A program made the translations under genes and the position numbers. DNA of 49,130 nt from Prevotella sp. (GTDB lineage: Bacteria; Bacteroidota; Bacteroidia; Bacteroidales; Bacteroidaceae), in assembly GCA_003447235.1 (NCBI GenBank), contig DLZV01000025.1:1-49130 (forward strand), written 5' to 3'. Position 1 is the stretch's first letter, and each line of letters begins with the position of its first letter. The notes beneath the pieces were generated by a model that saw only the letters and a program-made list of their open reading frames with translations, had not been told where the DNA came from and did not search any database. Shown here in pieces: positions 1-8,488 of this stretch.

Positions 1-255
1 AGTTTCCTCAACATCTATATCCGCACGGAGGTGAAGAGCGCCATTGGCAGAGCTGATGCCGTAATGCACATGCCGGACACGATATACGTCTTCGAACTGA
101 AGGTTGACAAGAGTGCCGAGGAGGCTTTGGCCCAAATAGACGAAAAGGGCTACATGCTGCCTTATCATGCTGAAGGTAAGCGGCTGGTAAAAGTGGGCAT
201 TAGTTTTGACAGTACTCAGCGCACGATCAGCGACTGGACAATCAAGGAGGATTAA
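1..255 (+). CDS. PD-(D/E)XK nuclease-superfamily protein, C-terminal fragment
   Basis: The reading frame is open from base 1 and ends at a TAA, so the N-terminus lies outside the window. The residues GRADAVMHMPDTIYVFELK, followed by SAEEALAQIDEKGY, match the C-terminal nuclease-like domain found at the end of Bacteroidota AAA-ATPase-like proteins (the DUF1703/PD-(D/E)XK group): the Asp of GRAD and the E-x-K of FELK are the usual active-site pattern. Family members are about 500-600 residues with an N-terminal AAA-ATPase-like domain. That domain is not visible here, and the biological role of the family is not well defined. The family assignment is fairly sure; the function is not. Confidence 0.75.
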   Translation, partial: SFLNIYIRTEVKSAIGRADAVMHMPDTIYVFELKVDKSAEEALAQIDEKGYMLPYHAEGKRLVKVGISFDSTQRTISDWTIKED

Positions 256-345
256 GAGGATTAAAAGGAGAGGCTAAGAATATTGTTCGCCATTGTACCA
301 TCGAGCCTTTTTAGTGTATTGTCTTCGATTCGCATTATTAGATTT

Positions 346-1128
346 ATGTATAGATATTTCATTTACCTATCGTTTGACGGGCGCGCCTACCACGGTTGGC
401 AGATACAGCCCAACGGCATCACCGTGGAGGAGGCGCTGGAGAAGGCGCTCTCGACCCTGCTGCACACCCCCATCGACGTGACGGGGGCGGGACGGACTGA
501 CGCTGGGGTCAACGCCCGGCTGATGGTGGCCCATTTCGACCTGCAGGAGCCGCTGGAGCTTCCCCTCGACTGCCACCAGCTGGCCTACCGCCTCAACAAG
601 ATGTTGCCCCGCGACATCTCCGTGAGCCAGATCCTACCCGTGCCCTCGGATCTCCACGCGCGCTTCTCGGCCAAAAGGCGCACCTACCACTACTACATCC
701 ACACGCGGAAAGACCCCTTTCGCAGGGCCTACTCCCACGAGATCCACTACGCCCTCGACTTCGACCAGATGAACGCGGCGGCACAGATGCTTGTCGGCAC
801 ACGCGACTTCCAATGTTTCTGCAAGGCGGGAAGCGACGTGAAAACGACCGTCTGCGACCTCTACGAGGCCCGCTGGGACCATCTGGACGGCGAGGCCTGG
901 TGCTTCACCATCTCCGCCAACCGCTTCCTGCGCAACATGGTGCGCGCCGTGGTGGGCACCCTGGTGGAGGTGGGTCGCAGACGCCTCTCGCTGCAAAGGC
1001 TGGAGGAGGTGCTCGCAAAGGGCACCAGGAGCGACGCGGGCGAGAGCATGCCAGCCCACGCGCTATTTCTGTGGGATGTGGAGTATGACGGGCTGGAACC
1101 GCAGGAAAATGGTGTTTTGGCTAAATAA
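346..1128 (+). CDS. truA: tRNA pseudouridine(38-40) synthase TruA
   Basis: Converts uridines 38-40 of the tRNA anticodon arm to pseudouridine in the cytoplasm. The 260-residue product starts MYRYFIYLSFDGRAYHGWQ, as TruA proteins do. GAGRTDAGV at residues 47-55 carries the catalytic Asp52, and RTYHYYI and RFLRNMVR further on are also family motifs. The ATG at 346 is preferred over an in-frame TTG at 283, because the extra 21 residues do not look like TruA. It precedes dapA by 127 bases and is probably transcribed separately, since a promoter-like element lies in that gap. Confidence 0.95.
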   Translation: MYRYFIYLSFDGRAYHGWQIQPNGITVEEALEKALSTLLHTPIDVTGAGRTDAGVNARLMVAHFDLQEPLELPLDCHQLAYRLNKMLPRDISVSQILPVPSDLHARFSAKRRTYHYYIHTRKDPFRRAYSHEIHYALDFDQMNAAAQMLVGTRDFQCFCKAGSDVKTTVCDLYEARWDHLDGEAWCFTISANRFLRNMVRAVVGTLVEVGRRRLSLQRLEEVLAKGTRSDAGESMPAHALFLWDVEYDGLEPQENGVLAK

Positions 1129-1140
1129 ATGAACACTTTG

Positions 1141-1172
1141 GTTGCCAGTTTGAGAAAAAAGGCTTATTTTTG
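1141..1172 (+). promoter_or_regulatory. Probable dapA promoter
   Basis: GTTG at 1141-1144, 20 bases, then TATTTTTG at 1165-1172. This fits the Bacteroidota TTTG-N19-21-TAnnTTTG pattern with one mismatch in the upstream box. It lies about 84 bases before the dapA ATG. Confidence 0.55.
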
Positions 1173-1255
1173 CGCCATCAAAGTCAAAACATAGCATCTT
1201 TTACCCAGTTCCTTCCACCGGAAAGCGGGGAGGAGACACAAGAACAGACAACGAT

Positions 1256-2143
1256 ATGAGTAATATTTTCAGAGGATTGGGAGTTGCGCTGATCACTCCT
1301 TTCAAGAGCGACATGAGCATCGATTTCGAGGCTTTGGAGCGACTCGTCAATTACCAACTGGACAATGGTGCCGACTTTCTGTGCATCCTGGCCACAACGG
1401 GCGAGACGCCCTGCCTAACGCGGAGCGAAAAAGACGAGATCACCCGGGTCGTCAAGAGCGTGGTGAAGGGCCGCGTGCCCCTGCTCAAATATTGTGGCGG
1501 CAACAACACGCGGGCCGTCATCGAGGAGATGAAGTCCAGCGACTGGGAGGGTATCGACGGCATCCTGAGCATCTGTCCTTACTACAACAAGCCGTCGCAG
1601 GAGGGCTTGTATCAGCACTTCAAGGCCATCGCCGAGGCCAGTCCGCTGCCCTTGGTGCTCTACAACGTGCCGGGGCGCACGGGAGTGAACATGAAGGCGG
1701 CCACGACGTGCCGCATCGCCAAGGACTTCCCCAACATCGTGGGTATCAAGGAAGCCTCGGGCAGTCTGGAGCAAGTCGACGAGATCATCAAGAACAAGCC
1801 TGAGGGCTTCGAGGTGATCAGCGGCGACGACGCGCTGACGTTCCCGATGATAGCCAGCGGAGCCGTCGGTGTGATCTCGGTCATCGGCAACGCCCTGCCC
1901 CGCCAGTTCTCCCGCATGATCCGCCTGGAGTTTGAGGGCAACTATGGCGAGGCACGCAAGATCCACCATCAGTTTACCGAACTCTACAAGCTCCTCTTCG
2001 TCGATGGCAACCCTGCGGGCGTGAAGGCCCTGCTCAACGACATGGGCATGATAGAAAACGTGCTCCGCCTGCCGCTCGTACCCACCGAGGTGACAACGAA
2101 GCAGAAGATGGCCGATATCCTCAAGGCCCTCCATGTAGAATAA
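1256..2143 (+). CDS. dapA: 4-hydroxy-tetrahydrodipicolinate synthase DapA
   Basis: Condenses pyruvate with L-aspartate semialdehyde in the first committed step of the diaminopimelate/lysine pathway, feeding peptidoglycan and protein synthesis. The 295-residue length is normal. The Thr pair of TTGE is at residues 47-48, Tyr110 is in ICPYYNKPS, Tyr136 is in LYNVPGRTG and the Schiff-base Lys165 is in GIKEASG, so the full catalytic set is present. The start MSNIFRGLGVALITPF is typical. The next gene, a transporter, is 213 bases away and is probably a separate unit. Confidence 0.96.
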   Translation: MSNIFRGLGVALITPFKSDMSIDFEALERLVNYQLDNGADFLCILATTGETPCLTRSEKDEITRVVKSVVKGRVPLLKYCGGNNTRAVIEEMKSSDWEGIDGILSICPYYNKPSQEGLYQHFKAIAEASPLPLVLYNVPGRTGVNMKAATTCRIAKDFPNIVGIKEASGSLEQVDEIIKNKPEGFEVISGDDALTFPMIASGAVGVISVIGNALPRQFSRMIRLEFEGNYGEARKIHHQFTELYKLLFVDGNPAGVKALLNDMGMIENVLRLPLVPTEVTTKQKMADILKALHVE

Positions 2144-2235
2144 GAGAAAGAAACTGGAACGGGACGCCCATGGGACCGCGGGCGAAAAACCCAAGACCCA
2201 GACCGGCTTTTCCCAATCCGACATCCTATTGCGCA

Positions 2236-2299
2236 GACAGACTGCTTCCATCTTCCTCTCTCCAAACAGAACAGAAGGTAGACACGGAAGCAGTTTGTC
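2236..2299. repeat. Long-stem inverted repeat upstream of the BASS transporter
   Basis: Bases 2236-2249 pair with 2286-2299: 14 pairs including one G-U, with core ACTGCTTCC/GGAAGCAGT and a 36-base loop. It lies 58 bases before the transporter ATG. There is no T-run after it, so it does not look like a terminator. An operator or 5'-leader RNA hairpin is possible; no known riboswitch motif was recognised. Confidence 0.5.
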
Positions 2300-2356
2300 G
2301 GCGTTCGCACACAACCTTGGTTATCAATTAAATCAAACCTATATCAAACCAAAACT

Positions 2357-3214
2357 ATGAACAGTCTGTTTATCGTATTGCCTATCCTCACCATCCTGAT
2401 GTTCGACCTCGGACTGACGCTGGAGGGCAAGGATTTCCGCTTGGTCATGCTCCGCTACAAAGCTGTCCTGGCCGGCATGATCGGCCAACTGCTCCTGCTG
2501 CCCCTCATCGCCTGGGGCGTGGCAGGCGCCTTGTCGCTGAGCCCGCTCTTCACCATCGGCCTGATGCTCATCGCCTGCTGTCCTGGAGGCAGTTCGTCCA
2601 ATGTCTTCTCGATGCTGGCCAAGGGCGACGTGGCCCTGTCGGTATCGCTCACGGCCGTCAGCAGCCTCATCACCCTCTTCACCGTCCCGCTGATCATGCA
2701 GGCCACCACCGCCAACCTGGGCGAGGCCATGGGGGTGAAGTTGCCCGTGGTCAACCTGCTGATGCAAAACGTGGTGACGATGCTGCTGCCCATCCTTCTG
2801 GGCATTGGCGTGCGCCACTACTGGCGAGAGACGGCCCGAAAGATCGAGCGAGTGCTCTCCCGACTGGCCTTCCCGGCCCTGATGCTGCTGGCCGGCATCT
2901 TCTTCGTGCAGCACAAGACCACTATCGCCGACAACTTCGGCACGCTGGGCCTGGCCACCACCCTGCTCCTCCTCTGTGCCACCACAGGGGCGGGACTGCT
3001 CTGCTACGTCTTCCGCCTGCGTACACAGGAGCGGCGCACCATCGTCATCGAGGTGGGCATGCAGAATGCAGCCCAGGCCATCGCCGTGGCCTCCAGCCCC
3101 TTTGTCTTCAACGACGGGCGCATGGCCATCCCCGCCATCATCTACGCCCTGATGATGAACGTGATCCTGCTGACCTACGTGGGCATCATCAACCGGGGAA
3201 AGATCCTCGGATAA
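2357..3214 (+). CDS. Bile acid:sodium symporter (BASS) family transporter
   Basis: An inner-membrane protein of 285 residues with about eight or nine hydrophobic segments. The BASS signature CCPGGSSSN lies at residues 74-82 and a second family segment, EVGMQNAAQAIAVA, lies near residue 235. These form the two crossing helices that bind sodium and substrate in this fold. Bacterial members carry diverse organic anions, including 2-keto acids, pantothenate and bile acids, so the substrate cannot be read from sequence. It stands alone between dapA and a convergent gene. The 5' leader holds a long inverted repeat. Confidence 0.88.
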   Translation: MNSLFIVLPILTILMFDLGLTLEGKDFRLVMLRYKAVLAGMIGQLLLLPLIAWGVAGALSLSPLFTIGLMLIACCPGGSSSNVFSMLAKGDVALSVSLTAVSSLITLFTVPLIMQATTANLGEAMGVKLPVVNLLMQNVVTMLLPILLGIGVRHYWRETARKIERVLSRLAFPALMLLAGIFFVQHKTTIADNFGTLGLATTLLLLCATTGAGLLCYVFRLRTQERRTIVIEVGMQNAAQAIAVASSPFVFNDGRMAIPAIIYALMMNVILLTYVGIINRGKILG

Positions 3215-3240
3215 GGAGGGGGACTACCGCTAATATGAGA

Positions 3241-3289
3241 CATGGGCCTTGTCCCCAGCTTCGCTTGATCGCTGGTGGCAAGGCCCATG
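3241..3289. terminator. Bidirectional terminator-like hairpin
   Basis: CATGGGCCTTG (3241-3251) and CAAGGCCCATG (3279-3289) form 11 perfect pairs, continued inward by CCAGC/GCTGG. It lies between two convergent genes. T-runs are weak on both strands. Confidence 0.7.
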
Positions 3290-3316
3290 CTCCAAACAGG
3301 GGGCTCAGTCCAAAAT

Positions 3317-4627
3317 CTAAAAACTGAAATTGAAGCCTATCGAGGCGTACTCCTTAAACTGCAAGTAGCCGTGGTGGCTATCGCGCGCCACGCCATCGTC
3401 GAAGCGAGGATAGAGGAAGATCTGCGCTGAGACGAAGCGGTTGAACTGGAAGACGAACGTGTTTTCCCATTCCAACTCCACACGCTCGTAGGTAGTGTAG
3501 CCATAGAGGCGCGTGCGCCAGGTCAGGTCCTCCATCAGCGTCCACGAGAGATCGACCGTAAACTCCGAACCAAAGTCGTTGAGCACCCTGCGGTTGTCCT
3601 CGATGCCGAGTCGGGAGGAGAGGGAGCGTACGCGGGTGTACTTCATGTTGTAGGCCAGCGGAGCGAGATGGATGTTGCCCTTCAAGCGATGGTGCTGCCA
3701 ATCGACACTATAGTCCATACCCAAAGAGAGGTTGACATTGAGCGGGGCAAGGAAGTCGGAGTAGAGGGTCGGATCATTGGACCGGTAACTGTGGGTGAAC
3801 TGCGTGTAGGTGAGCAGCTGGAGCGTGTAGTACCAACGTTTCGAAGCCTGCAGCCCCAACTTGGAGGTGAGTCGGATTAGGTCCTCCGTGGTTTTGTAGC
3901 GATGGAGCGAGTCGGAACGGGAACTCTGAAATCCGAAGCGCATCTCCAGCTTGTTCTCCCACTTCACCTTCTGCTTGTTGTTGTAGTTGGCCTCCATGAT
4001 GACGGATCCCAAGGCGGAGTAGTTGCTCTCGCCTCCCTTATACCAGTTGTCGGAGACGTAGTTCTGCATGAAGCGCAGGGAGTAGTAGCCCGAGTAATGC
4101 CAGAAGTTGGGCTTATGGACCACCAGCTGGACGGGCACGACGTCGGGCTCCACGGGCATGGGGTCTGCATGGTCGCCCATCTCCGTCTCGGTCTGTATGG
4201 GCGCCTCGATGAGGTCGAGGTCGGAACGGTCGGCACGGAGGCGAGCAGAAGTGGTGCGCACCAAGTCGGGCCGGCGCACATAGAGGCCCAGCAGGGTGCT
4301 ATCGACAAAGGCCTGCTCCCCCGTGCTTCCACCAGAGAGGGAGAAAGCGTCGAGCACCTTGCCCTTGTAGAAGGTCAGAGGCAGGAAAAGTTGTGCTGCG
4401 GAGAGCGGAGCAACCTTGGAAGGACGGTAGGCAGGTCGACGAGCCGCATCACCAAAGATAGAGTCGCGCAGGAGCGCAAGCGAGTCAACTGGATCCGAGA
4501 GATCGCCATGGGGCTTCTCTACGGAAACCGCTGAAACTGCGGATCTTGAGGCGTGCGATCTGGCCTGGGCCGTGGCGATTGTCGGCAGGCAAAGCAGGCT
4601 AAACGCCATCCATATCATCGTTTTCAT
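3317..4627 (-). CDS. DUF3078 domain-containing outer-membrane-type protein
   Basis: A Bacteroidota-specific exported protein of 436 residues. The ATG at 4627 gives a signal peptide, MKTMIWMAFSLLCLPTIATA, ending at an Ala-type cleavage site; longer in-frame starts would run through the promoter region. After a variable N-terminal third, the segment from about residue 180 has the DUF3078 pattern: FWHYSGYYSLRFMQNYVSDN, WYKGGESNYS and KWENKLEMRFGFQ. It continues with alternating aromatic beta-strands to a terminal Phe (IGFNFSF), as expected for an outer-membrane beta-barrel. The function of the family is unknown. It is divergent from pyrG, with 118 bases between the starts. Confidence 0.82.
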   Translation of the reverse strand: MKTMIWMAFSLLCLPTIATAQARSHASRSAVSAVSVEKPHGDLSDPVDSLALLRDSIFGDAARRPAYRPSKVAPLSAAQLFLPLTFYKGKVLDAFSLSGGSTGEQAFVDSTLLGLYVRRPDLVRTTSARLRADRSDLDLIEAPIQTETEMGDHADPMPVEPDVVPVQLVVHKPNFWHYSGYYSLRFMQNYVSDNWYKGGESNYSALGSVIMEANYNNKQKVKWENKLEMRFGFQSSRSDSLHRYKTTEDLIRLTSKLGLQASKRWYYTLQLLTYTQFTHSYRSNDPTLYSDFLAPLNVNLSLGMDYSVDWQHHRLKGNIHLAPLAYNMKYTRVRSLSSRLGIEDNRRVLNDFGSEFTVDLSWTLMEDLTWRTRLYGYTTYERVELEWENTFVFQFNRFVSAQIFLYPRFDDGVARDSHHGYLQFKEYASIGFNFSF

Positions 4628-4653
4628 TCGTTCGAGCGTTATTAATTTAGGCG

Positions 4654-4661
4654 CAAAGATA
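4654..4661 (-). promoter_or_regulatory. -7 element for the DUF3078 gene
   Basis: On the minus strand this reads TATCTTTG, a perfect TAnnTTTG box, 27 bases upstream of the ATG at 4627. No clear TTTG box was seen at the upstream spacing. Confidence 0.55.
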
Positions 4662-4680
4662 CAAATAAAAGCCGTAAGAA

Positions 4681-4712
4681 CTTGCCACTTTCGGTTATTT
4701 ATTGTAAATTTG
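4681..4712 (+). promoter_or_regulatory. pyrG promoter
   Basis: CTTG at 4681-4684, 20 bases, then TAAATTTG at 4705-4712. It predicts transcription from about 4719 and therefore supports the GTG start at 4746, since longer in-frame starts lie upstream of it. Confidence 0.7.
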
Positions 4713-4745
4713 CACCTTGTTATAACATATACATTTATCAACAAA

Positions 4746-6353
4746 GTGGCTGAGACAAAATACATCTTTGTGACCGGCGGTGTAGTTTCATCGCTTGGCA
4801 AGGGGATTATCTCCTCATCTATCGGCAAGCTGCTCCAGGCAAGGGGCTATAACATCACCATTCAGAAGTTCGATCCCTACATCAATATCGACCCGGGAAC
4901 GCTGAACCCCTATGAGCATGGCGAGTGCTATGTGACGGTCGATGGTATGGAAACGGACCTTGACTTGGGACACTATGAGCGGTTCACCGGCATCCAGACC
5001 ACCAAGGCCAACTCCATGACGACGGGCCGCATCTACAAGAGCGTCATCGACAAGGAGCGCCGCGGCGACTATTTGGGCAAGACCATCCAGGTCGTACCTC
5101 ACATCACGGACGAGATCAAGCGCAACATCAAGCAGCTTGGCCAGAAATATCACTACGACTTCGTCATCACCGAGATTGGCGGTACGATCGGCGACATCGA
5201 GAGTGCGCCGTTCATGGAGGCGATCCGCCAGATGAAATGGGAGCTGGGCGACCGCGCCATCAACGTCCACCTGACCTACGTGCCCTACCTGCACGCAGCG
5301 GGTGAGCTGAAGACAAAGCCCACGCAGCACAGCGTGAAGGAGCTCCAGAGCGTCGGTATCCAGCCCGACGTGCTCGTCCTTCGCACGGAGAAGCACCTCG
5401 ACGAGGGCATTCGCAAGAAGGTGGCCAACTTCTGCAACGTCGATTTCGACTGCGTCGTGCAGAGCGAGGACCTGCCGAGCATCTACGAGGTGCCCGTGGC
5501 CATGCAGAATCAGGGGCTCGACGAAGCCATCCTGCGCAAGTGTCATGAGCCTATCGGAGAGCGTCCGGCCCTGGGTCCGTGGAAGTCGTTCCTCGACCGC
5601 CGCGCCAAGGCCACCGAGGAAGTGCACATCGGACTCGTCGGCAAATATGACCTGCAGGACGCCTACAAGAGTATCCGCGAGGCGCTGCTTCAGGCTGGCA
5701 CATACAACGACCGCAAGACCGTACTGACGTTTATCAACTCCGAGGAGATCACCGAGGAGAACGTCGGCGAGATGCTCAAGGGACAGGACGGCATCGTCGT
5801 CTGCCCGGGCTTCGGCCAGCGTGGCATCGAGGGCAAGGTCATCGCTGCCCACTACAGCCGCACCCACGATATCCCGACCTTCGGTATCTGCCTCGGTATG
5901 CAGATGATGGTGGTGGAGTTTGCACGCAACGTGCTGGGCTACGCCGACGCCAACAGCCGCGAGATGGACAAGAAGACACCCCACAACGTCATCGACATCA
6001 TGGAGGAGCAGAAGAACATCACCAACATGGGTGGTACGATGCGTCTGGGTGCCTACGAGTGTGTATTAAAACAAGGTTCGCGCGTGTTCAATATATATAA
6101 GTCTGAGCACATTCAGGAGCGCCACCGCCACCGTTATGAGTTCAACAACAACTTCGAGAAGGAGTTTGAGCGCAACGGCATGAACTGCGTGGGACGCAAT
6201 CCCGAGAGCGACCTTATCGAGATTGTGGAGATACCAGGGCTGAAATGGTACATCGGCACGCAGTTCCACCCCGAGTATCAGAGTACGGTGCTGAAGCCAC
6301 ACCCCCTGTTCCTCGACTTCGTCCGCGTGGCAGGCGAGAACCACAAGGCGTAG
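4746..6353 (+). CDS. pyrG: CTP synthase PyrG
   Basis: Aminates UTP to CTP using glutamine and ATP. The chosen GTG start gives VAETKYIFVTGGVVSSLGKG and 535 residues, the usual length; earlier in-frame starts would add 58 unrelated residues antisense to the neighbouring gene. The synthetase domain covers about residues 1-270, with the P-loop-like GVVSSLGKGI at 12-21 and DPYINIDPGT downstream. The class I glutamine amidotransferase domain covers about 290-535, with catalytic Cys382 (GICLGMQ) and the His508/Glu510 pair (FHPEY). yidC follows after 42 bases with no terminator, so the two are probably co-transcribed. Confidence 0.97.
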   Translation: MAETKYIFVTGGVVSSLGKGIISSSIGKLLQARGYNITIQKFDPYINIDPGTLNPYEHGECYVTVDGMETDLDLGHYERFTGIQTTKANSMTTGRIYKSVIDKERRGDYLGKTIQVVPHITDEIKRNIKQLGQKYHYDFVITEIGGTIGDIESAPFMEAIRQMKWELGDRAINVHLTYVPYLHAAGELKTKPTQHSVKELQSVGIQPDVLVLRTEKHLDEGIRKKVANFCNVDFDCVVQSEDLPSIYEVPVAMQNQGLDEAILRKCHEPIGERPALGPWKSFLDRRAKATEEVHIGLVGKYDLQDAYKSIREALLQAGTYNDRKTVLTFINSEEITEENVGEMLKGQDGIVVCPGFGQRGIEGKVIAAHYSRTHDIPTFGICLGMQMMVVEFARNVLGYADANSREMDKKTPHNVIDIMEEQKNITNMGGTMRLGAYECVLKQGSRVFNIYKSEHIQERHRHRYEFNNNFEKEFERNGMNCVGRNPESDLIEIVEIPGLKWYIGTQFHPEYQSTVLKPHPLFLDFVRVAGENHKA

Positions 6354-6395
6354 TAGCACCTCTCATCAGACAAAGAAACAGTATCAGATAAACGA

Positions 6396-8318
6396 ATGGA
6401 CAAAAATACGATTACCGGCTTTGTGCTCATTGCGCTAATTCTCTTCGGCTTTGCTTGGTGGCAACAGCCCTCGGAGGAGCAGCTAGAGCAGCAGCGGAAG
6501 GAGTTTGTAGAAGACTCTCTCCGTGCGGTCAAAGCCAAACAGCAGCAGGCCAAAAAGGAGGCGCTGCAGCAGCAACAGCAAGAGAAGGCCCAAACCGATA
6601 CGTCGGCCCTCTTCCACAAGTCGCTCTCGGGCACGGCACAGGACGTGGTGCTCCAGAACGGAAAGCTCGCCCTCACGCTCTCCACGAAGGGTGGCACGGT
6701 GGCCAAGGCCGTCATCAAGGACTATGTGGGTCACAACCTGAAGGTGCAGGACGGTTCGAAAGATACCAAGGACGTCACCCTCTTCGAGGGCAACGACCAG
6801 CGGCTCAACTACTTGCTATCGGGCAAAGAACTCAATATCGAGACTGAGGACCTTTACTTCACGCCCAGCAACGTCACCGACTCCACGGTGACGATGACGG
6901 CGGAGGCTGCACCGGGCAAGACGCTGACGCTGGACTACGTCCTGGGCAAGGACTATATCCTCCGCGTGAGTCTGCGCGCCAACGGCATGGGTGGCCTCTT
7001 CGCCCCTGACTACAACGAGGTGGGCATCTCCTGGGAGGAGAACGCACGCCAGCAGGAGCGCGGCTTCACCTTTGAGAATCGCTACGCCACACTGACCTAC
7101 AAGAAGACCGACGGTGGCACAGACCATCTGAGCGAGGCTTCGGAGAAAGAGGAGACCACGGAGGACGCCCTCGACTGGGTGGCCTTCAAGAACCAATTCT
7201 TCTCGGCAGTGATGATTTCGAAGGACAACTTCCAGACGGGCGCACGACTGAAGAGCACCCCGCTGAAGAAGGAGTCGCACTATCTGAAGAACTACCAGGC
7301 ACGCCTGAAGACGGCCTTCGACCCCACGGGCAAGAAGGCCACGGAACTGGAGTTCTACTATGGCCCCAACGACTTCCGCCTCCTGCAGAAGGTGGAGAAA
7401 GAGAGCGCCTTCGGCAAGGATCTGGAGATGCAGCAGCTTGTCTATTTGGGCTGGCCGCTCTTCCGTATCATCAACCGCTGGTTCACCATCTATGTCTTCG
7501 ACTGGCTGAGCACCTTCTTCCCGATGGGTGTCGTGCTCATCCTCATCACACTCCTGCTCAAGGTCATCACCTTCCCGATGGTGAAGAAGAGCTACATGAG
7601 TTCTGCCAAGATGCGCGTGCTCAAACCGAAACTCGACGAGGCCACGAAGCAGTATGACAAGCCGGAGGATCAAATGAAGAAGCAGCAGGCTATGATGCAG
7701 CTCTACTCGGAGTATGGCGTCAGCCCGCTCTCAGGCTGTCTACCGATGCTGATCCAGTTGCCGATCTGGATTGCAATGTTCAACTTCGTGCCAAATGCCA
7801 TCCAGTTGCGCGGACAGAGTTTCCTGTGGATGCAGGATCTGAGCACCTACGACCCCATCGTCGAATGGGGTACGAACATCTGGCTCATCGGCGACCACCT
7901 GTCCCTGACCTGTATCCTCTTCTGCGGTGCCAACATCCTCTACACCTGGTTCACCATGCAGCAGCAGAAGGACCAGATGGTCGGTCAGCAAGCCGAGCAG
8001 ATGAAGATGATGCAGTGGATGATGTATCTCATGCCGCTGATGTTCTTCTTCATGTTCAACGACTACTCGTCAGGTCTCAACTTCTACTACTTCATCTCCC
8101 TGTTCTTCTCCGCAGCCATTATGTTCACGCTGCGCAAGACTACCAACGAGAAGAAGTTGCTGGACTACCTTGAGGCACGCCGTTCGGAGAACCAGAAGAA
8201 CCCGAAGAAGCAGAACGGCCTGATGGCCCGCATGCAGGCCATGCAGGAACTGCAGCAGAAGCAGCAGGAGGAACTGAGAAGAAAGAAGGAGGATCTAAAC
8301 AGGAGGAAGAAGCAATAG
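6396..8318 (+). CDS. yidC: Membrane protein insertase YidC
   Basis: Inserts and folds inner-membrane proteins, with or without SecYEG. Of 640 residues, the N-terminal TM segment (about 7-22, TGFVLIALILFGFAWW) is followed by a Gln/Glu-rich linker, a large periplasmic domain to about residue 350 and the five-helix insertase core from about 355 to 590. The core has KVITFPMVKKSYMSSAKMR and the GCLPMLIQLPIWIAMF motif. The groove arginine of E. coli YidC corresponds to a Lys here, as is common in Bacteroidota. The C-terminus is a highly basic coiled tail suited to ribosome contact. Confidence 0.96.
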   Translation: MDKNTITGFVLIALILFGFAWWQQPSEEQLEQQRKEFVEDSLRAVKAKQQQAKKEALQQQQQEKAQTDTSALFHKSLSGTAQDVVLQNGKLALTLSTKGGTVAKAVIKDYVGHNLKVQDGSKDTKDVTLFEGNDQRLNYLLSGKELNIETEDLYFTPSNVTDSTVTMTAEAAPGKTLTLDYVLGKDYILRVSLRANGMGGLFAPDYNEVGISWEENARQQERGFTFENRYATLTYKKTDGGTDHLSEASEKEETTEDALDWVAFKNQFFSAVMISKDNFQTGARLKSTPLKKESHYLKNYQARLKTAFDPTGKKATELEFYYGPNDFRLLQKVEKESAFGKDLEMQQLVYLGWPLFRIINRWFTIYVFDWLSTFFPMGVVLILITLLLKVITFPMVKKSYMSSAKMRVLKPKLDEATKQYDKPEDQMKKQQAMMQLYSEYGVSPLSGCLPMLIQLPIWIAMFNFVPNAIQLRGQSFLWMQDLSTYDPIVEWGTNIWLIGDHLSLTCILFCGANILYTWFTMQQQKDQMVGQQAEQMKMMQWMMYLMPLMFFFMFNDYSSGLNFYYFISLFFSAAIMFTLRKTTNEKKLLDYLEARRSENQKNPKKQNGLMARMQAMQELQQKQQEELRRKKEDLNRRKKQ

Positions 8319-8333
8319 CTCTTCCCCCACCAA

Positions 8334-8365
8334 CCGGGTGTCTTACAGCACCCGGCCTCTCTTTT
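8334..8365 (+). terminator. Terminator after yidC
   Basis: CCGGGTG (8334-8340) pairs with CACCCGG (8349-8355) around an 8-base loop and is followed by a pyrimidine-rich CCTCTCTTTT. Confidence 0.7.
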
Positions 8366-8443
8366 CAGACAGAAGGATCTTTCCTGGGAAGACACCAAAA
8401 GGACTATCCATGGAAAAATCACTTTTTCAGAAATAACAACGGT

Positions 8444-8472
8444 TACTCACGGGCAAAAAATGTCCGTGAGTA
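8444..8472. repeat. Perfect inverted repeat just upstream of the S9 peptidase gene
   Basis: TACTCACGG (8444-8452) and CCGTGAGTA (8464-8472) pair perfectly around an 11-base A-rich spacer, 16 bases before the next ATG. The right arm overlaps TACTTTAG (8471-8478), a one-mismatch -7 box. It could be an operator or a leader hairpin. Confidence 0.55.
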
Positions 8473-8488
8473 CTTTAGATTTATAACG

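Noticed and set aside
4572..4745. Earlier in-frame start for pyrG
   Set aside because: Would add 58 residues unrelated to CTP synthase and lie upstream of the TAAATTTG promoter box.
4815..5984. Long minus-strand reading frame inside pyrG
   Set aside because: Entirely antisense to pyrG, low-complexity Leu/Val/Asp composition, no family match.
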